This document shows positions 11,387 to 20,995 of a DNA stretch of 64,000 nt, piece after piece; the first letter of the stretch is position 1; each line of letters opens with the position of its first letter. The stretch comes from Calonectria ilicicola. Its lineage: Eukaryota > Ascomycota > Sordariomycetes > Hypocreales > Nectriaceae. The stretch spans positions 3,472,001 to 3,536,000 of the forward strand of contig CP085827.1 of NCBI GenBank assembly GCA_020809705.1, written 5' to 3'. Both the position numbers and the translations under genes were made by a program. The notes below the pieces were generated by a model. That model was given only the letters and a program-made list of their open reading frames with translations, was not told where the DNA came from and did no database searches.

Positions 11387-12939
11387 ATGCTGTCCCTGCC
11401 TCAGTTCTCGCTTCTGACCCTGCTGACCGGCACGGCGGCCGCGGGAAGCCAGTCTGTCGACATGTCCTGGCACCCGCCAAGCGACACCAAGGTCAACAAC
11501 CTGACGTCGGTCCTAAAGAGCGACGGCGTCTATGGCTTCATCTTCAACTCTTCACACACGCCTGACGAAAAGTATGGCTCCTACAATTGGTGCAATATGC
11601 CCCATGTACGCAAGACGGAATATGAGAAGCCCAGCAGCGAGTACAAGTTAAAATACGTTGAAGCAGTGAGTGAAGCAGCCAAACACCCTCTTAATTGCTC
11701 TGATCTCATACTTACACCTAATTCCAGATTCAAAGACACCACAAGCGTACTCCATATGCAGCCAATGCCTTTCCCGTGGAGTCATATCAGTGGAACTGTA
11801 ATGAGCAGGGCCTCTATTACTTTGGCAGGCCGTTTGTTCATGACGCAAAGCCGGCTGCCGAGGGATATTGGAGTGGTTTCATTTCCGAGATCAACCCATT
11901 CCAACCTTCAGGATTTGTTGGATCGTGCCAGTTCCCCCAAATTACTGCCGCTGGTCTTGATGACTCGTGGGTCCACGGCAATGATTTGTACGGCGTCTAC
12001 CACGACCTCCTAAATTTCCTGCCCGGCCGCAAAGAAGACTGGCGTTCCAAGGTTGTGTTCCGCGTCACAAATAACCAGATTACTAGTCAGGTTGCTGGGA
12101 TGTTCATCAATGGCATGTTTGACACCACCAAGTCTGTTCCGCTCAAGATCCAGCAGGCAGGCGTCGACAGCTTGGAGCCCCAGTATACCTGCAGTGCTGG
12201 CAGTAGTCTTTTCAAAGAAATCCAGTCGTCCTCCAACGAAGAGTGGCAGGCGCATCTGACTAAAGGCCAAGAACTTTTTGACACTTTGGATAATATTTCT
12301 GGCGTAGCATCTGATGATTCAGGATTTCATGTGAGCTTTGATCACTATTATGACAACCTCTCCGCAAGACAGTGCCACGACAAGCCGCTGCCCTGCAAGC
12401 TTGTCGATGGTCAAAATTCGACTACTTGTGTTGATCAGGACTTGGCCAACGCCGTCTATCGAATGGGCCAATGGGAATATTCTCAAATCTACCGTGACGC
12501 GTCCGATTCCTTGGATGCCGCAACCGCATCCTACGGTGTGTGGGTTGCAGAGCTGGCCAGCCATTGGCGAGCTGTGATGAATGGAGAAAAGAGCCCTCTG
12601 TATCTTCACAACTTTGCCCACGACGGCTCTCTAAGCCGACTGCTTAGCATTTTGCAGATCGATGTCATGATCTGGCCTGGAATGGGTAGTGAGGTTGTCT
12701 TTGAGCTTTATCAAAAGGAAACGCATGATTCGAGGGACGAGTCTAGCTCCAAGGGTACTCAGACCAGCGAAAGCGGTTACTACGTGCGAGTCCTTTTCAG
12801 TGGCAAGACGATGAAGTCCTCTAACCCAAGCCTGGGACTGATGGATATGGTGCCTGTAGAGACTCTGCTGGCCTATTTCGATGGCCTTGTTGGCAAGAAT
12901 GCTAGCTTGGTCAAGAGCAAGTGCACTAGCTCTAGCTAA
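11387..12939 (+). CDS. Secreted histidine acid phosphatase
   Basis: Histidine-phosphatase (branch 2) enzyme that should release phosphate from organic esters outside the cell. Exons 11387-11665 and 11728-12939, separated by a 62-nt intron, give 496 residues. The start was chosen because it gives a clean signal peptide (MLSLPQFSLLTLLTGTAAAG); the frame is open upstream with other ATGs from 11225, so a longer N-terminus is possible. The intron splits the active site: the second exon opens with IQRHHKRTPY, where Arg96-His97 form the RHxxR motif, but the usual RHG glycine is His98. The proton-donor motif is His391-Asp392 in AHDGSLSRLL. Several NxS/T sites and paired cysteines fit a secreted glycoprotein. 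It resembles general acid phosphatases more than classical phytases. CACGTG elements upstream suggest phosphate control. Confidence 0.88.
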
Positions 12940-13110
12940 GCCTACTAGGTGATAAAGATCGTAAATAATTTTAATATGCACAAATAAGAAATAATTTTGT
13001 CAAGTTATACCTATAGCAATGACCAAATATTGTGTCAATGTGATAATGAAGTTTGACAAGACTTTATACAAGACTTAATTTAAAGCATATTTGTTTAAGT
13101 GACAGTAAAT

Positions 13111-13875
13111 TTAAAATCCTTCCTGGGCGGGTCTCATATCTAATTCGTGAATCCAGAGGGAACTTGGCTGCTGAGAGAGCCATAGGTATGTCCGTCCCAC
13201 ATCCTCTGCCTCCATCTTCTTTCCCGTCTTTGTATCTTCATTAACCTCATCGATGATGCCGCCATTAGCGATGGCGTGCACGCAATGGATTCCAAATTTG
13301 CTGTGCTCTTTGGCCAGTGCCTGAGCCACCATTCTCGAGGCTGCCCGTGTCGCTCCGTACGCGGCGTATCCGGGGTTGGTGCGTAGCGCACCCAGAGTCC
13401 CAGTGAAAATGATGGTGCCCTTCTTCTCTCCGTTTGTGTCGGCGAGCAAGGTTTGGCCACCGTTTTGTTCGTACATTATCTTGAGGGCCTCCTGGGCAAA
13501 TGCGAATGACCCCGTGGTATAAGTCTGGAGGCTGTTGGAGAAAGCTTCAGCAGTCTGGTCCAAGAACGGAGTTCTGTTGCTGTGCTTGACATGATAAATG
13601 GCAAGCTTCAACTTGAGACCTGCAAAATCTGGATGGTTCAAAATGTCCTTGAAGGTGCGTCGAAGGTTTTCTGGGTCCGTGTCGGTCGCAAAAGGGTGCA
13701 AGACTCCGCCTGAACTCTTCTTAACATCGGTAGCAAGAGTGGCAAGGTTGTCGGCATTTCGAGCTAAAAGAGCCACTGCAAGGTTGCCCTGCTGTGGGCT
13801 AGCCAAGACCCGAGCGATGCCAGCACCGGATGTTGGCCCAGCGCCGATCAAGATTGCGAGACCACGGGGAGCCAT
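13111..13875 (-). CDS. Short-chain dehydrogenase/reductase, atypical
   Basis: Single-exon protein of 254 residues, the normal SDR length. A Rossmann nucleotide-binding loop is at residues 10-19 (IGAGPTSGAGI). The strand before the catalytic region is IIFTGTLGALR, with Tyr173 in AAYGATRAASRM. The usual YxxxK is YxxxR here: Arg177 replaces the catalytic lysine. The NNAG motif is also absent (YHVKHS in its place). These changes are seen in some divergent fungal SDRs, so it may be an active NADP-dependent reductase with altered chemistry or a cofactor-binding protein. The substrate is unknown. It is convergent with the acid phosphatase, 171 nt away. A TATA box lies 107 nt upstream. Confidence 0.85.
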   Translation of the reverse strand: MAPRGLAILIGAGPTSGAGIARVLASPQQGNLAVALLARNADNLATLATDVKKSSGGVLHPFATDTDPENLRRTFKDILNHPDFAGLKLKLAIYHVKHSNRTPFLDQTAEAFSNSLQTYTTGSFAFAQEALKIMYEQNGGQTLLADTNGEKKGTIIFTGTLGALRTNPGYAAYGATRAASRMVAQALAKEHSKFGIHCVHAIANGGIIDEVNEDTKTGKKMEAEDVGRTYLWLSQQPSSLWIHELDMRPAQEGF

Positions 13876-13981
13876 TGAATAAATTTAAAGAGATGCTAGT
13901 AATTGGAAATATCGCTGCTGTACTTTGAGGAGAGACGAATTAAATTGTTGAAGCTTGATGCCCTTCTTGACGTCGCAGGCC

Positions 13982-13987
13982 TTTATA
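13982..13987 (-). promoter_or_regulatory. TATA box of SDR gene
   Basis: TATAAA on the minus strand, 107 nt before the ATG at 13875. The sequence is nearly palindromic (TTTATAAA), so direction is inferred from the neighbouring gene. Confidence 0.5.
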
Positions 13988-14956
13988 AACAAGATCGCTT
14001 CGGCGTTAGACTTACTCGATTAAGCATTCATGCTAAAGCCGACAAATGCCAAGCTGACGTGATGGATACAGTCAAGAACCGCTGTAATTGGACCTGGGGT
14101 GACTTTTGCCCCACGTTCTCCAGGATCAACAAGCACTAATGCGAGTTGCTTACGGTGGGGAGACCTTGAGAGTCGCAGTGAGTTTAGGCCGTGAGACGCC
14201 AAGTTGGCTGGCCGAACGAGTCATAGAGCGCAGAGGAGGACAAATCAGCTGGAGGAGGGGGTTCTACGATATTCCGTAATGTTCTTGCAGATTTCGCTTT
14301 GTAATTCTTCCTCGCGTTACCGGATCCTATACCGCTCTTTGGAAGCTGTTCGTTCATGGCTCCGCTGGCTAATCGCTATCAATTCTGCTAAAGGGACCTG
14401 TATTCGGATTATGGCCCAGACAATCACATCTAATAAACCGACCTAGCCTTAGAATGACACTGACAACCTATAATGGACGAATTCTCTGGCCATTTATTGA
14501 ATATTTAGAGACCGGCCGAAGCCAATCGCACCCTTGAAACGGCACCCGTGGCGAGCTCCTGCTGTCCCTTGTTAATGCTGAACATATTGCATCATGCCAC
14601 CATTCTTCAAGTCACGGGGAATCGCGTCCAATTCGCGCCTGATGCAAGGCTGATACAGGATGCGCCACGCTATCTATCATTAAGCAAAGCGTGTTCCTGA
14701 GACGACATGACTCAACCATGGTCAGGGCGGGGTATTTTGTCGCGTGGTAATCCCCATCTCTGTGGCCACTATCAGCCGAGACGAGATACCATGTATCTTT
14801 GTACCTGCGCATTCAGTCTATACGCGTCGACCATAAACAAATTTGGCGGCAGATAAATTATGGATCGCGGTCGCAGCGAAATAATCCAGCTCGATTCATC
14901 ATGAACTGAAACAGCAATAGTCCTTATTAGCTTAGACACCATCAATTAGCTTAAAC
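13988..14956. other. Promoter region of SDR and NrdD-NrdG genes
   Basis: Divergent intergenic region of about 1 kb. Short frames here have no support. I see no TATA box close to the NrdD-NrdG start and no recognisable bacterial promoter or operator remnant. Confidence 0.5.
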
Positions 14957-17461
14957 ATGTCGCCACTACCACCCATCAGTCAGAACGTTTCTCTTGTCGA
15001 CGAATACGTCACTCAGGCATCATGGAAAGGTTCTGAGAATGCAAATTCAACCTACTCCCATCAAGGTCTGATGCAGTTTGTTTCTCAACAAATCATTTCA
15101 GAGTACTGGCTTGAGAAAGTCTACACTGAGGAGATACGGCAATGCAACAGGGAGAATCGCTTTCACATACATGACCTTGGCTTCTTGAGCGCTTACTGTT
15201 CAGGATGGAGCATAGAAGACATTCTTCTACAAGGCTTTGGAGGAGTCGAGAACAAGATCCAGTGTCGACCACCCAAGCATCTAAACACTGCTCTCAACCA
15301 GGCTGTCAACTTCCTGTTTACTCTCCAGGGCGAGCTTGCTGGCGCCCAGGCGCTCTCCAACTTTGACACATATTTGGCTCCCTTTATTCGAAGCGACCAT
15401 CTTACATATACTGAGGTGTTTAAATACATGCAAAGCTTTGTCTACTCCCTCAACGTGCCGACGCGAAGTGGCTTCCAGTCGCCTTTCACAAACATTTCCA
15501 TGGACCTAATCTGCCCCAAAAATCTTGAGAATCAGGCCGTCATTCTCTGCGGTGAGCCACATCCGACATGGCTCTATGGCGAATTCCAAGAAGAAATGGA
15601 CATGCTCAACAAAGCCTTCGCTGAGATTATGGTTCAAGGGGATGGCAATGGTAACATATTGTCATTCCCTATCCCCACCTACAATCTCTGTCAAGGCTTT
15701 GACTGGGAGTCGCCGCGCTGGGAATCGATTTGGAACATGACGGCAAAGTACGGGATTCCCTATTTTGCCAACTTCATCAATAGCGACCTCAACCCAGAGG
15801 ACTTTCGATCTATGTGTTGCCGGCTACGTTTAGATGTCAGCAAGCTTCATTGTAGGGTCGGTGGCCAATATGGCGCGAGCCCGTTGACCGGTTCCATTGG
15901 AGTTGTCACGCTTAATTTACCAAATCTTGCTTTTAGATCTGACGGTACTGAGGAGTCATTTTTCGAAGAATTACAATTCACACTAAAAGTCGCCAAAGAT
16001 TCTCTTGAGATTAAGCGCAAGATGGTGGACGCAAACACCGAATTATATCCTTATGCAGCTCACTATTTATCAGCTGCCAAGCACCGTACTGGATCTTGTT
16101 GGACAAATCATTTCAGCACGATTGGGATCAACGGCATGAATGAGGCACTCGTTGCCCTTTTTGGCGATGGTATTGCCAAACACAAGGAATTCGCTCTTCG
16201 TACTCTTGAATTCATCAAAGATCGCCTCCAGGAGTTCCAAATGGAAACCGGCAACCTCTACAATCTTGAGGCGAGCCCGGCAGAAAGTACTTGCTACAAA
16301 CTTGCGCGGCGAGACAAGGAATTATTTCCTCGTCGCGATATCCCGACGTTTTATACAAACTCAACTATGCTTCCTGTGGATACAACCGAGGACCTATTTG
16401 AAGCACTTGGTCACCAGGAAGAGCTGCAATGCGCTTACACTGGCGGCACGGTATTCCATGCTTTCTTGGGAGAGCGTTTGTCAAAATGGGAGCTGGCCAG
16501 AGACCTAGTGAGACTGCTGACCTCACGCTATCGGGTTCCATATTTGACACTCACCCCTACCTTTAGTATCTGCAAAACTCACGGGTACATCAACGGGGAG
16601 CAGCCGCAGTGTCCGAAATGTGCCCAGGAATGCCTTGTTTACTCCCGTATTGTTGGGTATTTTCGCCCGACACGAGACTGGAACAAGGGCAAAACGACAG
16701 AGTTTGCCATGCGCAAAACCTACCAATACCCCAAACTAACTACGGATGATGAAGACAAACATGAGTCCAAAATGAAAGAGTTGGAGCTTCAAGTTGCAAA
16801 CATTGTTGACTTGCCTTTGGCTGGGTACACAAAATTGACTCTGAGCGATTGGCCTGACAAGGTGCAGGCCTCCATCATGTTCACTTCACGCTGCAATCTT
16901 TCTTGTCCTTGGTGTCACAACGGGCCACTAGTGCGTGGTGAATGCGATGACTTCACTCCGCTGGATGTTTTTCGCCACGTTACGTCAACACAGCACAAGT
17001 CGCTCGTCATATCCGGGGGCGAGCCTACTATCCATAAAGGATTGCTCCCATTTATGCACATTCTGAAGGAAGCGGGCGTAAGCATCAAGCTGGACACAAA
17101 CGGTACTTCGCCCACTGTGCTGAGTCGCGTATTTGCAGATGTACTTGTCGACTTCGTGGCTATGGACATCAAGTGCGCACTGCAAAATTATAAGAAGGTG
17201 ACGGGTCGCAAGGTGAGGGCAAAGGCTCTTGAGGCCAGCATAGCCATGATCAAAGAGAGTGGTTTGCCGCATGAGTTTCGTACCACAGTAGTGCCTTCGC
17301 TGATCGACGTTGAGGATCTGTTCGAGGCTAAGCGACTGGCTGGGGGAAAGTTGACCATGCAACGCTTCCGGAAGGGTGAAAGCAATCTCGACGAGCGATT
17401 TCGTAACTGTGAGGAGCAAACGGAACATGAATTCAAGGCACTGGTAGGACAGGTTGCTTAG
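14957..17461 (+). CDS. nrdD-nrdG: Anaerobic ribonucleotide reductase fused to its activase (NrdD-NrdG)
   Basis: Single-exon 834-residue protein joining a class III ribonucleoside-triphosphate reductase to its radical-SAM activating enzyme. NrdD (about residues 10-589): Cys81 in HIHDLGFLSAYCSGW fits the thiyl-radical cysteine; Cys287-Cys288 in MCCRLRLD fit the second active-site cysteine; NLYNLEASPAEST is the conserved barrel-end motif. Four zinc-ligand cysteines are Cys539, 552, 555 and 559, and Gly567 in RIVGYFRP is the predicted glycyl-radical residue. A polar linker (590-618) leads to NrdG (619-834): CxxxCxxC at Cys646/650/653 for the 4Fe-4S cluster, GGEP at 687-690 for SAM, and KLDTNG and FRTTVVP blocks typical of NrdG2 proteins. 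There is no N-terminal ATP-cone. All key residues look intact. The family makes dNTPs without oxygen and is inactivated by air. The intron-free gene sits among fungal genes, suggesting transfer from a prokaryote. I cannot tell whether formate or a redoxin is the reductant. Confidence 0.93.
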   Translation: MSPLPPISQNVSLVDEYVTQASWKGSENANSTYSHQGLMQFVSQQIISEYWLEKVYTEEIRQCNRENRFHIHDLGFLSAYCSGWSIEDILLQGFGGVENKIQCRPPKHLNTALNQAVNFLFTLQGELAGAQALSNFDTYLAPFIRSDHLTYTEVFKYMQSFVYSLNVPTRSGFQSPFTNISMDLICPKNLENQAVILCGEPHPTWLYGEFQEEMDMLNKAFAEIMVQGDGNGNILSFPIPTYNLCQGFDWESPRWESIWNMTAKYGIPYFANFINSDLNPEDFRSMCCRLRLDVSKLHCRVGGQYGASPLTGSIGVVTLNLPNLAFRSDGTEESFFEELQFTLKVAKDSLEIKRKMVDANTELYPYAAHYLSAAKHRTGSCWTNHFSTIGINGMNEALVALFGDGIAKHKEFALRTLEFIKDRLQEFQMETGNLYNLEASPAESTCYKLARRDKELFPRRDIPTFYTNSTMLPVDTTEDLFEALGHQEELQCAYTGGTVFHAFLGERLSKWELARDLVRLLTSRYRVPYLTLTPTFSICKTHGYINGEQPQCPKCAQECLVYSRIVGYFRPTRDWNKGKTTEFAMRKTYQYPKLTTDDEDKHESKMKELELQVANIVDLPLAGYTKLTLSDWPDKVQASIMFTSRCNLSCPWCHNGPLVRGECDDFTPLDVFRHVTSTQHKSLVISGGEPTIHKGLLPFMHILKEAGVSIKLDTNGTSPTVLSRVFADVLVDFVAMDIKCALQNYKKVTGRKVRAKALEASIAMIKESGLPHEFRTTVVPSLIDVEDLFEAKRLAGGKLTMQRFRKGESNLDERFRNCEEQTEHEFKALVGQVA

Positions 17462-17927
17462 TTGTATTGGATGTATATTTGGTAGCGATAATTTATGATG
17501 CTCTTTGTACTCTAGATTAGTTCTTTATCACATCCAGTACATAAGTCTGCCACGAGTTGCAAACAACTAGCTCCTTGTAAGCACGAAGCAAATTATGCAA
17601 TAAGCACACATATCTTGCAGTGATTCACCTGCATTTGAGAATCTCCCTTGTATATATTTCCATTAATCGGCACCTTCCTTCAACCCGTTCCTTTCACATC
17701 ATCTCTTTCCGAACTCGCCGGCGCACACTTCCACATCACTTCAGTTTGAGGTCCCTCTCAACTCAATAACCGCCATTCTGACGCAGTAATTGCTCTGCAA
17801 TCCTTTTTACGCGCCTTCTACTTCCCACGAACGTTTTTTATTTGGTGTTCTCGACGAAGAGTAATTATATACTCTAGATTTTCACCCTTATATACATTAA
17901 AAGCTAACCCAGTCCCAGGAAGAGACC
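17462..17927. other. Promoter of 338-aa gene
   Basis: CT-rich leader sequence followed by an A+T-rich segment. GCTAACCCAGTCCCAG just before the ATG at 17928 resembles a branch site plus acceptor, so a 5' UTR intron is possible, but no clear donor was fixed. Confidence 0.4.
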
Positions 17928-18944
17928 ATGGATGAAACACCTGCCACTACCTCGGACCAGGAACGTGAATCCAAACGCCAGCGACTTCTTGGTCCCAACG
18001 ATGAAGACGAAGAGTCGGCCAAGGACCTGTCAGGAAGTTTCGTGAATCTTCCCTCTGTTCATTTGCAAGATTTGTTTCTTCCCCAGGACATTGGAGACAA
18101 AATCCCACCATCTGTTGGACAACATGTGAAGCTTCTGACCAACCATCGCCTGAATATTGCGAAAAACCTGGGGCTGGCAGTCAGTGAGCTCAAGTACAGT
18201 GACATTGACATGAGCATCAAGTGGCATGGCATGTCATCCAACCTAGTCACAGCCGCGATCGAAGGACGGTTGGAAGATCTGGCTGCCAGCTCATACAAAT
18301 CCTCGTCTACACTCCGTATCAAGAACGAGGAAGAGGAACCAGAACTCACTGACTACAAGCATAATGACGAACATCATCTCACTACAGCTGAGCAAGCAAA
18401 GCTTCAGAAAGCATTGGGACAAGTCCCGGTCAAGTGCTCGCACTGGGAAGCTGTTGAGCAACTAGCCGCTGCCCAATACCCTGTTCGTCGAGAATTCACC
18501 GTGCGCTTGATCAGTGAGCTCAAATTTGTCACGGGTAAATTGATCAACTCCATCCTCAAAATCAGTCAAGATGGCTACGAATTTCCAGACAACCAAGCCG
18601 CTAGCAAGAAGCTCGTAGACTTGCCAAAGTGTGTTCTTTTTCTGGCGGGTGTTTCTTCTGATGAAGCTCTAGAAACGTCTTCGTTTGATGAACCATTGGC
18701 TGCCTCGACCTACGAAACTATCAGAGAAGTGGCAGGCACTGAGGTTGAAGATCTTTTGAAGTTCATAGTCATCTTCATGAGCCCTTCCGCTACAGTTGAG
18801 AATTCTCCATTGTACTGGCTGTCGATCCGCCCCAAACTCAAGCCTCTGTTGGAGATGGGATTCATCAAAGATCAGCAACACTTGGGAGATCGTCTGCTTG
18901 AGGCTCTAGATAAGCCGACGTGGATTCGACCTGGCGTTTTCTAG
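17928..18944 (+). CDS. Unrecognised acidic protein, 338 aa
   Basis: Single-exon gene. The first 35 residues are polar, with a basic cluster SKRQRLLG followed by an acidic run DEDEESAKD, suggestive of a nuclear protein. A second acidic stretch (KNEEEEPEL) lies near residue 132. The rest is predicted mostly helical, with leucine-rich segments such as LISELKFVTGKLINSILKI and a C-terminal LLEALDKPTWIRPGVF. No catalytic motif, signal peptide or membrane segment is seen. I do not recognise the family. The even codon use and long intact frame support a real gene. Confidence 0.78.
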   Translation: MDETPATTSDQERESKRQRLLGPNDEDEESAKDLSGSFVNLPSVHLQDLFLPQDIGDKIPPSVGQHVKLLTNHRLNIAKNLGLAVSELKYSDIDMSIKWHGMSSNLVTAAIEGRLEDLAASSYKSSSTLRIKNEEEEPELTDYKHNDEHHLTTAEQAKLQKALGQVPVKCSHWEAVEQLAAAQYPVRREFTVRLISELKFVTGKLINSILKISQDGYEFPDNQAASKKLVDLPKCVLFLAGVSSDEALETSSFDEPLAASTYETIREVAGTEVEDLLKFIVIFMSPSATVENSPLYWLSIRPKLKPLLEMGFIKDQQHLGDRLLEALDKPTWIRPGVF

Positions 18945-19383
18945 TGATACATCAAAACCCAACAGTCCTAGTGGCAAGGGAGCTCTTTCTTTGGCGGAAA
19001 TTCCGGCTCCAGTTGGACAACCTCAGGGAGGAGGGGAGATGAGTTATGGCAGGCGAGCGGCTGAAAAGGGTATGAAAGGGGTGGCAGAGAGGGAGTTATG
19101 CTTGACAGTAGACAGATGGGAACTGAGAGCACAAATGAAGTCTAGAACTAAGAATTGCTAGTCAGGGTCTCAGAAACCTTTTGCGATGCGACTACTTCAA
19201 TAGCATACAATCCCACGGTCTCAAATTTTGAAAGTAGCTGTTCCGATATTTTAAAACACTAGATGTAAAAGAACTGCCTCTCTATGCGACCGTGTCCAGT
19301 CTCAATCCAATCAATTCCGGATTAACGTAGCACATGCTAGATTGTGCCTGACTGCCTTCTCCGGAATCCACCCTCGCCAAGAT
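18945..19383. other. Shared 3' region of two convergent genes
   Basis: 438 nt between the stop codons of the 338-aa gene (plus) and the 301-aa gene (minus). It contains no open frame of note and presumably holds both 3' UTRs. Confidence 0.5.
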
Positions 19384-20289
19384 TTATCCGAAGCTCCCTG
19401 CCACAACATAGTCATAGGAATGCGGCACATTGTCGCTGACCAACCACTCATACAACTTGAGAGCCGACTTGCTAGCTTCTTCCGAACCTTGAAAGGACAC
19501 AACGTAGCTACCCTTCCAGTCGGCAAAGGAGAGGAAGCTCTTGCTGTCGCGTCCCATCTTCTTACCACTCTGATCCGCGACCCAGTACAAGTGGTAGCTC
19601 CAAGTCATCTTGTAATCGTCAATGTTGTCCTTCTCCGACGAAGGGGGCATTCCGAATGTCGCAATGAGACGATAGAGAAGCAACTGCGACGAAATCGTTC
19701 TTGTCGGGCTGCAATAGTTCGGAATGAAGATGCGCGGGGGGACCGGGTCGTCGTCGTCGTCGTACGCGAAGCCGTTCGGTGTGCGGTAGACTTCACTCGA
19801 ATGCCAGTCGATTTTCTTCTTGCGCTTGGATGATCGCCCTTCGGACTCGCGCTCATCCATCAGGCTCGTAAATATGCCACCAGAGTCCGTGTTTCCACTC
19901 ATCCACTGCTTCCGAAAGTGATCTTTGACCATGTACGCGTCGGCCAGGAGGATCTTCACCTCCCCGGAATCTGGATCAATGACGGGCATTTTTCTTCTTT
20001 TGTCGTCATCAAGCTTCTCCGAGTTGCCATCGCCACCAGGCTTTCGGCCGGTCGAGAGGATGGCCTTGTGGCTAAACACTCCCTTGTCTGCAGTGGGGTA
20101 GCGACGGTTAATTTTGAATTCTTCCCATAGCTCAAGGAAGAGGTCACGCTGCGCTTTCGGGTCACAGTCGTCAAAGATTTTGCCAGCGTCAAACTTGCTG
20201 TCTCGCCTATAGCGACCAGTCAAGTGTTCGAGAGTTACTTGAGGCTGCTGGGCGCCGTCGGCCGATGCCTCTGGGCCAGTCTGGTCCAT
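19384..20289 (-). CDS. Unrecognised basic/acidic protein, about 301 aa
   Basis: Single-exon frame. I place the start at the ATG at 20289 (MDQTGPEASADG). The frame stays open up to 20664, so a longer protein of up to 426 residues is possible; the upstream part is low in resemblance to folded protein. The N-terminal core reads LTGRYRRDSKFDAGKIFDDC, then a linker with KRRKM. A basic stretch SSKRKKKIDWH could be a nuclear localisation signal, followed by a DDDDD run. The C-terminal 100 residues are richer in Trp and Tyr (TWSYHLYWVADQSGKKMG) and look like a small folded domain. I know of no function for it. Confidence 0.72.
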   Translation of the reverse strand: MDQTGPEASADGAQQPQVTLEHLTGRYRRDSKFDAGKIFDDCDPKAQRDLFLELWEEFKINRRYPTADKGVFSHKAILSTGRKPGGDGNSEKLDDDKRRKMPVIDPDSGEVKILLADAYMVKDHFRKQWMSGNTDSGGIFTSLMDERESEGRSSKRKKKIDWHSSEVYRTPNGFAYDDDDDPVPPRIFIPNYCSPTRTISSQLLLYRLIATFGMPPSSEKDNIDDYKMTWSYHLYWVADQSGKKMGRDSKSFLSFADWKGSYVVSFQGSEEASKSALKLYEWLVSDNVPHSYDYVVAGSFG

Positions 20290-20995
20290 GGTGTCGCGAT
20301 TCAACAATACGAAGGAATTCCGAGTGATGTTTGAAGATTTCAGGGGATTGTAGACAGAGTTGGGGTTTGGAAAGAATTTTATACCAGTGGCGGGGGCTGT
20401 CCTACGTACGGCCTTTGATGACTTCATTCGTGCGACGTGAACAGGCAATGGCGACAGAGTAACGACAACAGGAGACTCAGATATTCCGTCCCGGTTAATT
20501 CCCCTCTTTGATCTCGTATTCGCATTTTCTTTTCCCAGCTTTTTCAGGTCCAATGTTATGTTTTCTGCTTCAGGCTCTACAATCACACAATAGTTGCCGA
20601 CCTTCCAGCAGCAGCATTGGTTTGCGGACAGCTCGGTCCATACTAGAAATAGGTGTCTATTCATTGTGAAATATTGTTAGAGGTCAGTTAGAAACCTCTG
20701 TAGCACCAAAACCCAGTGCCGACTCCTATGACATTCCTCTTTTGAACTGAGCTCGCTCTCAATTGCCATCAACGGCTTGAAGACAGGGATCAATTGCCCA
20801 ATTGAGCCTGAGCGTACACCCATCTGCGCCACGTCTAGGGGCCCACCCAGCCCAATAACAGCGCTGGCTTTGTCTCACTTGGTCAGCTGAATTTCTCCCA
20901 ACCGCCCACGTATCGTTAACTAGCAACGGCTGTAGGGGGCTATGCCTGACTTCTCTCTCCCCTCTTGATCGCTGCATCGTCTTTGGCGGTCCAAC
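20290..20995. other. Divergent promoter region (301-aa gene and amidohydrolase)
   Basis: About 700 nt. The left half carries the in-frame upstream extension of the 301-aa gene and may be its 5' leader. No separate gene is supported. Confidence 0.4.

Noticed and set aside
14957..17461. Bacterial contamination as the source of nrdD-nrdG
   Set aside because: It is continuous with spliced fungal genes on both sides, has no bacterial operon neighbours or ribosome binding site, and its base composition is like its surroundings.
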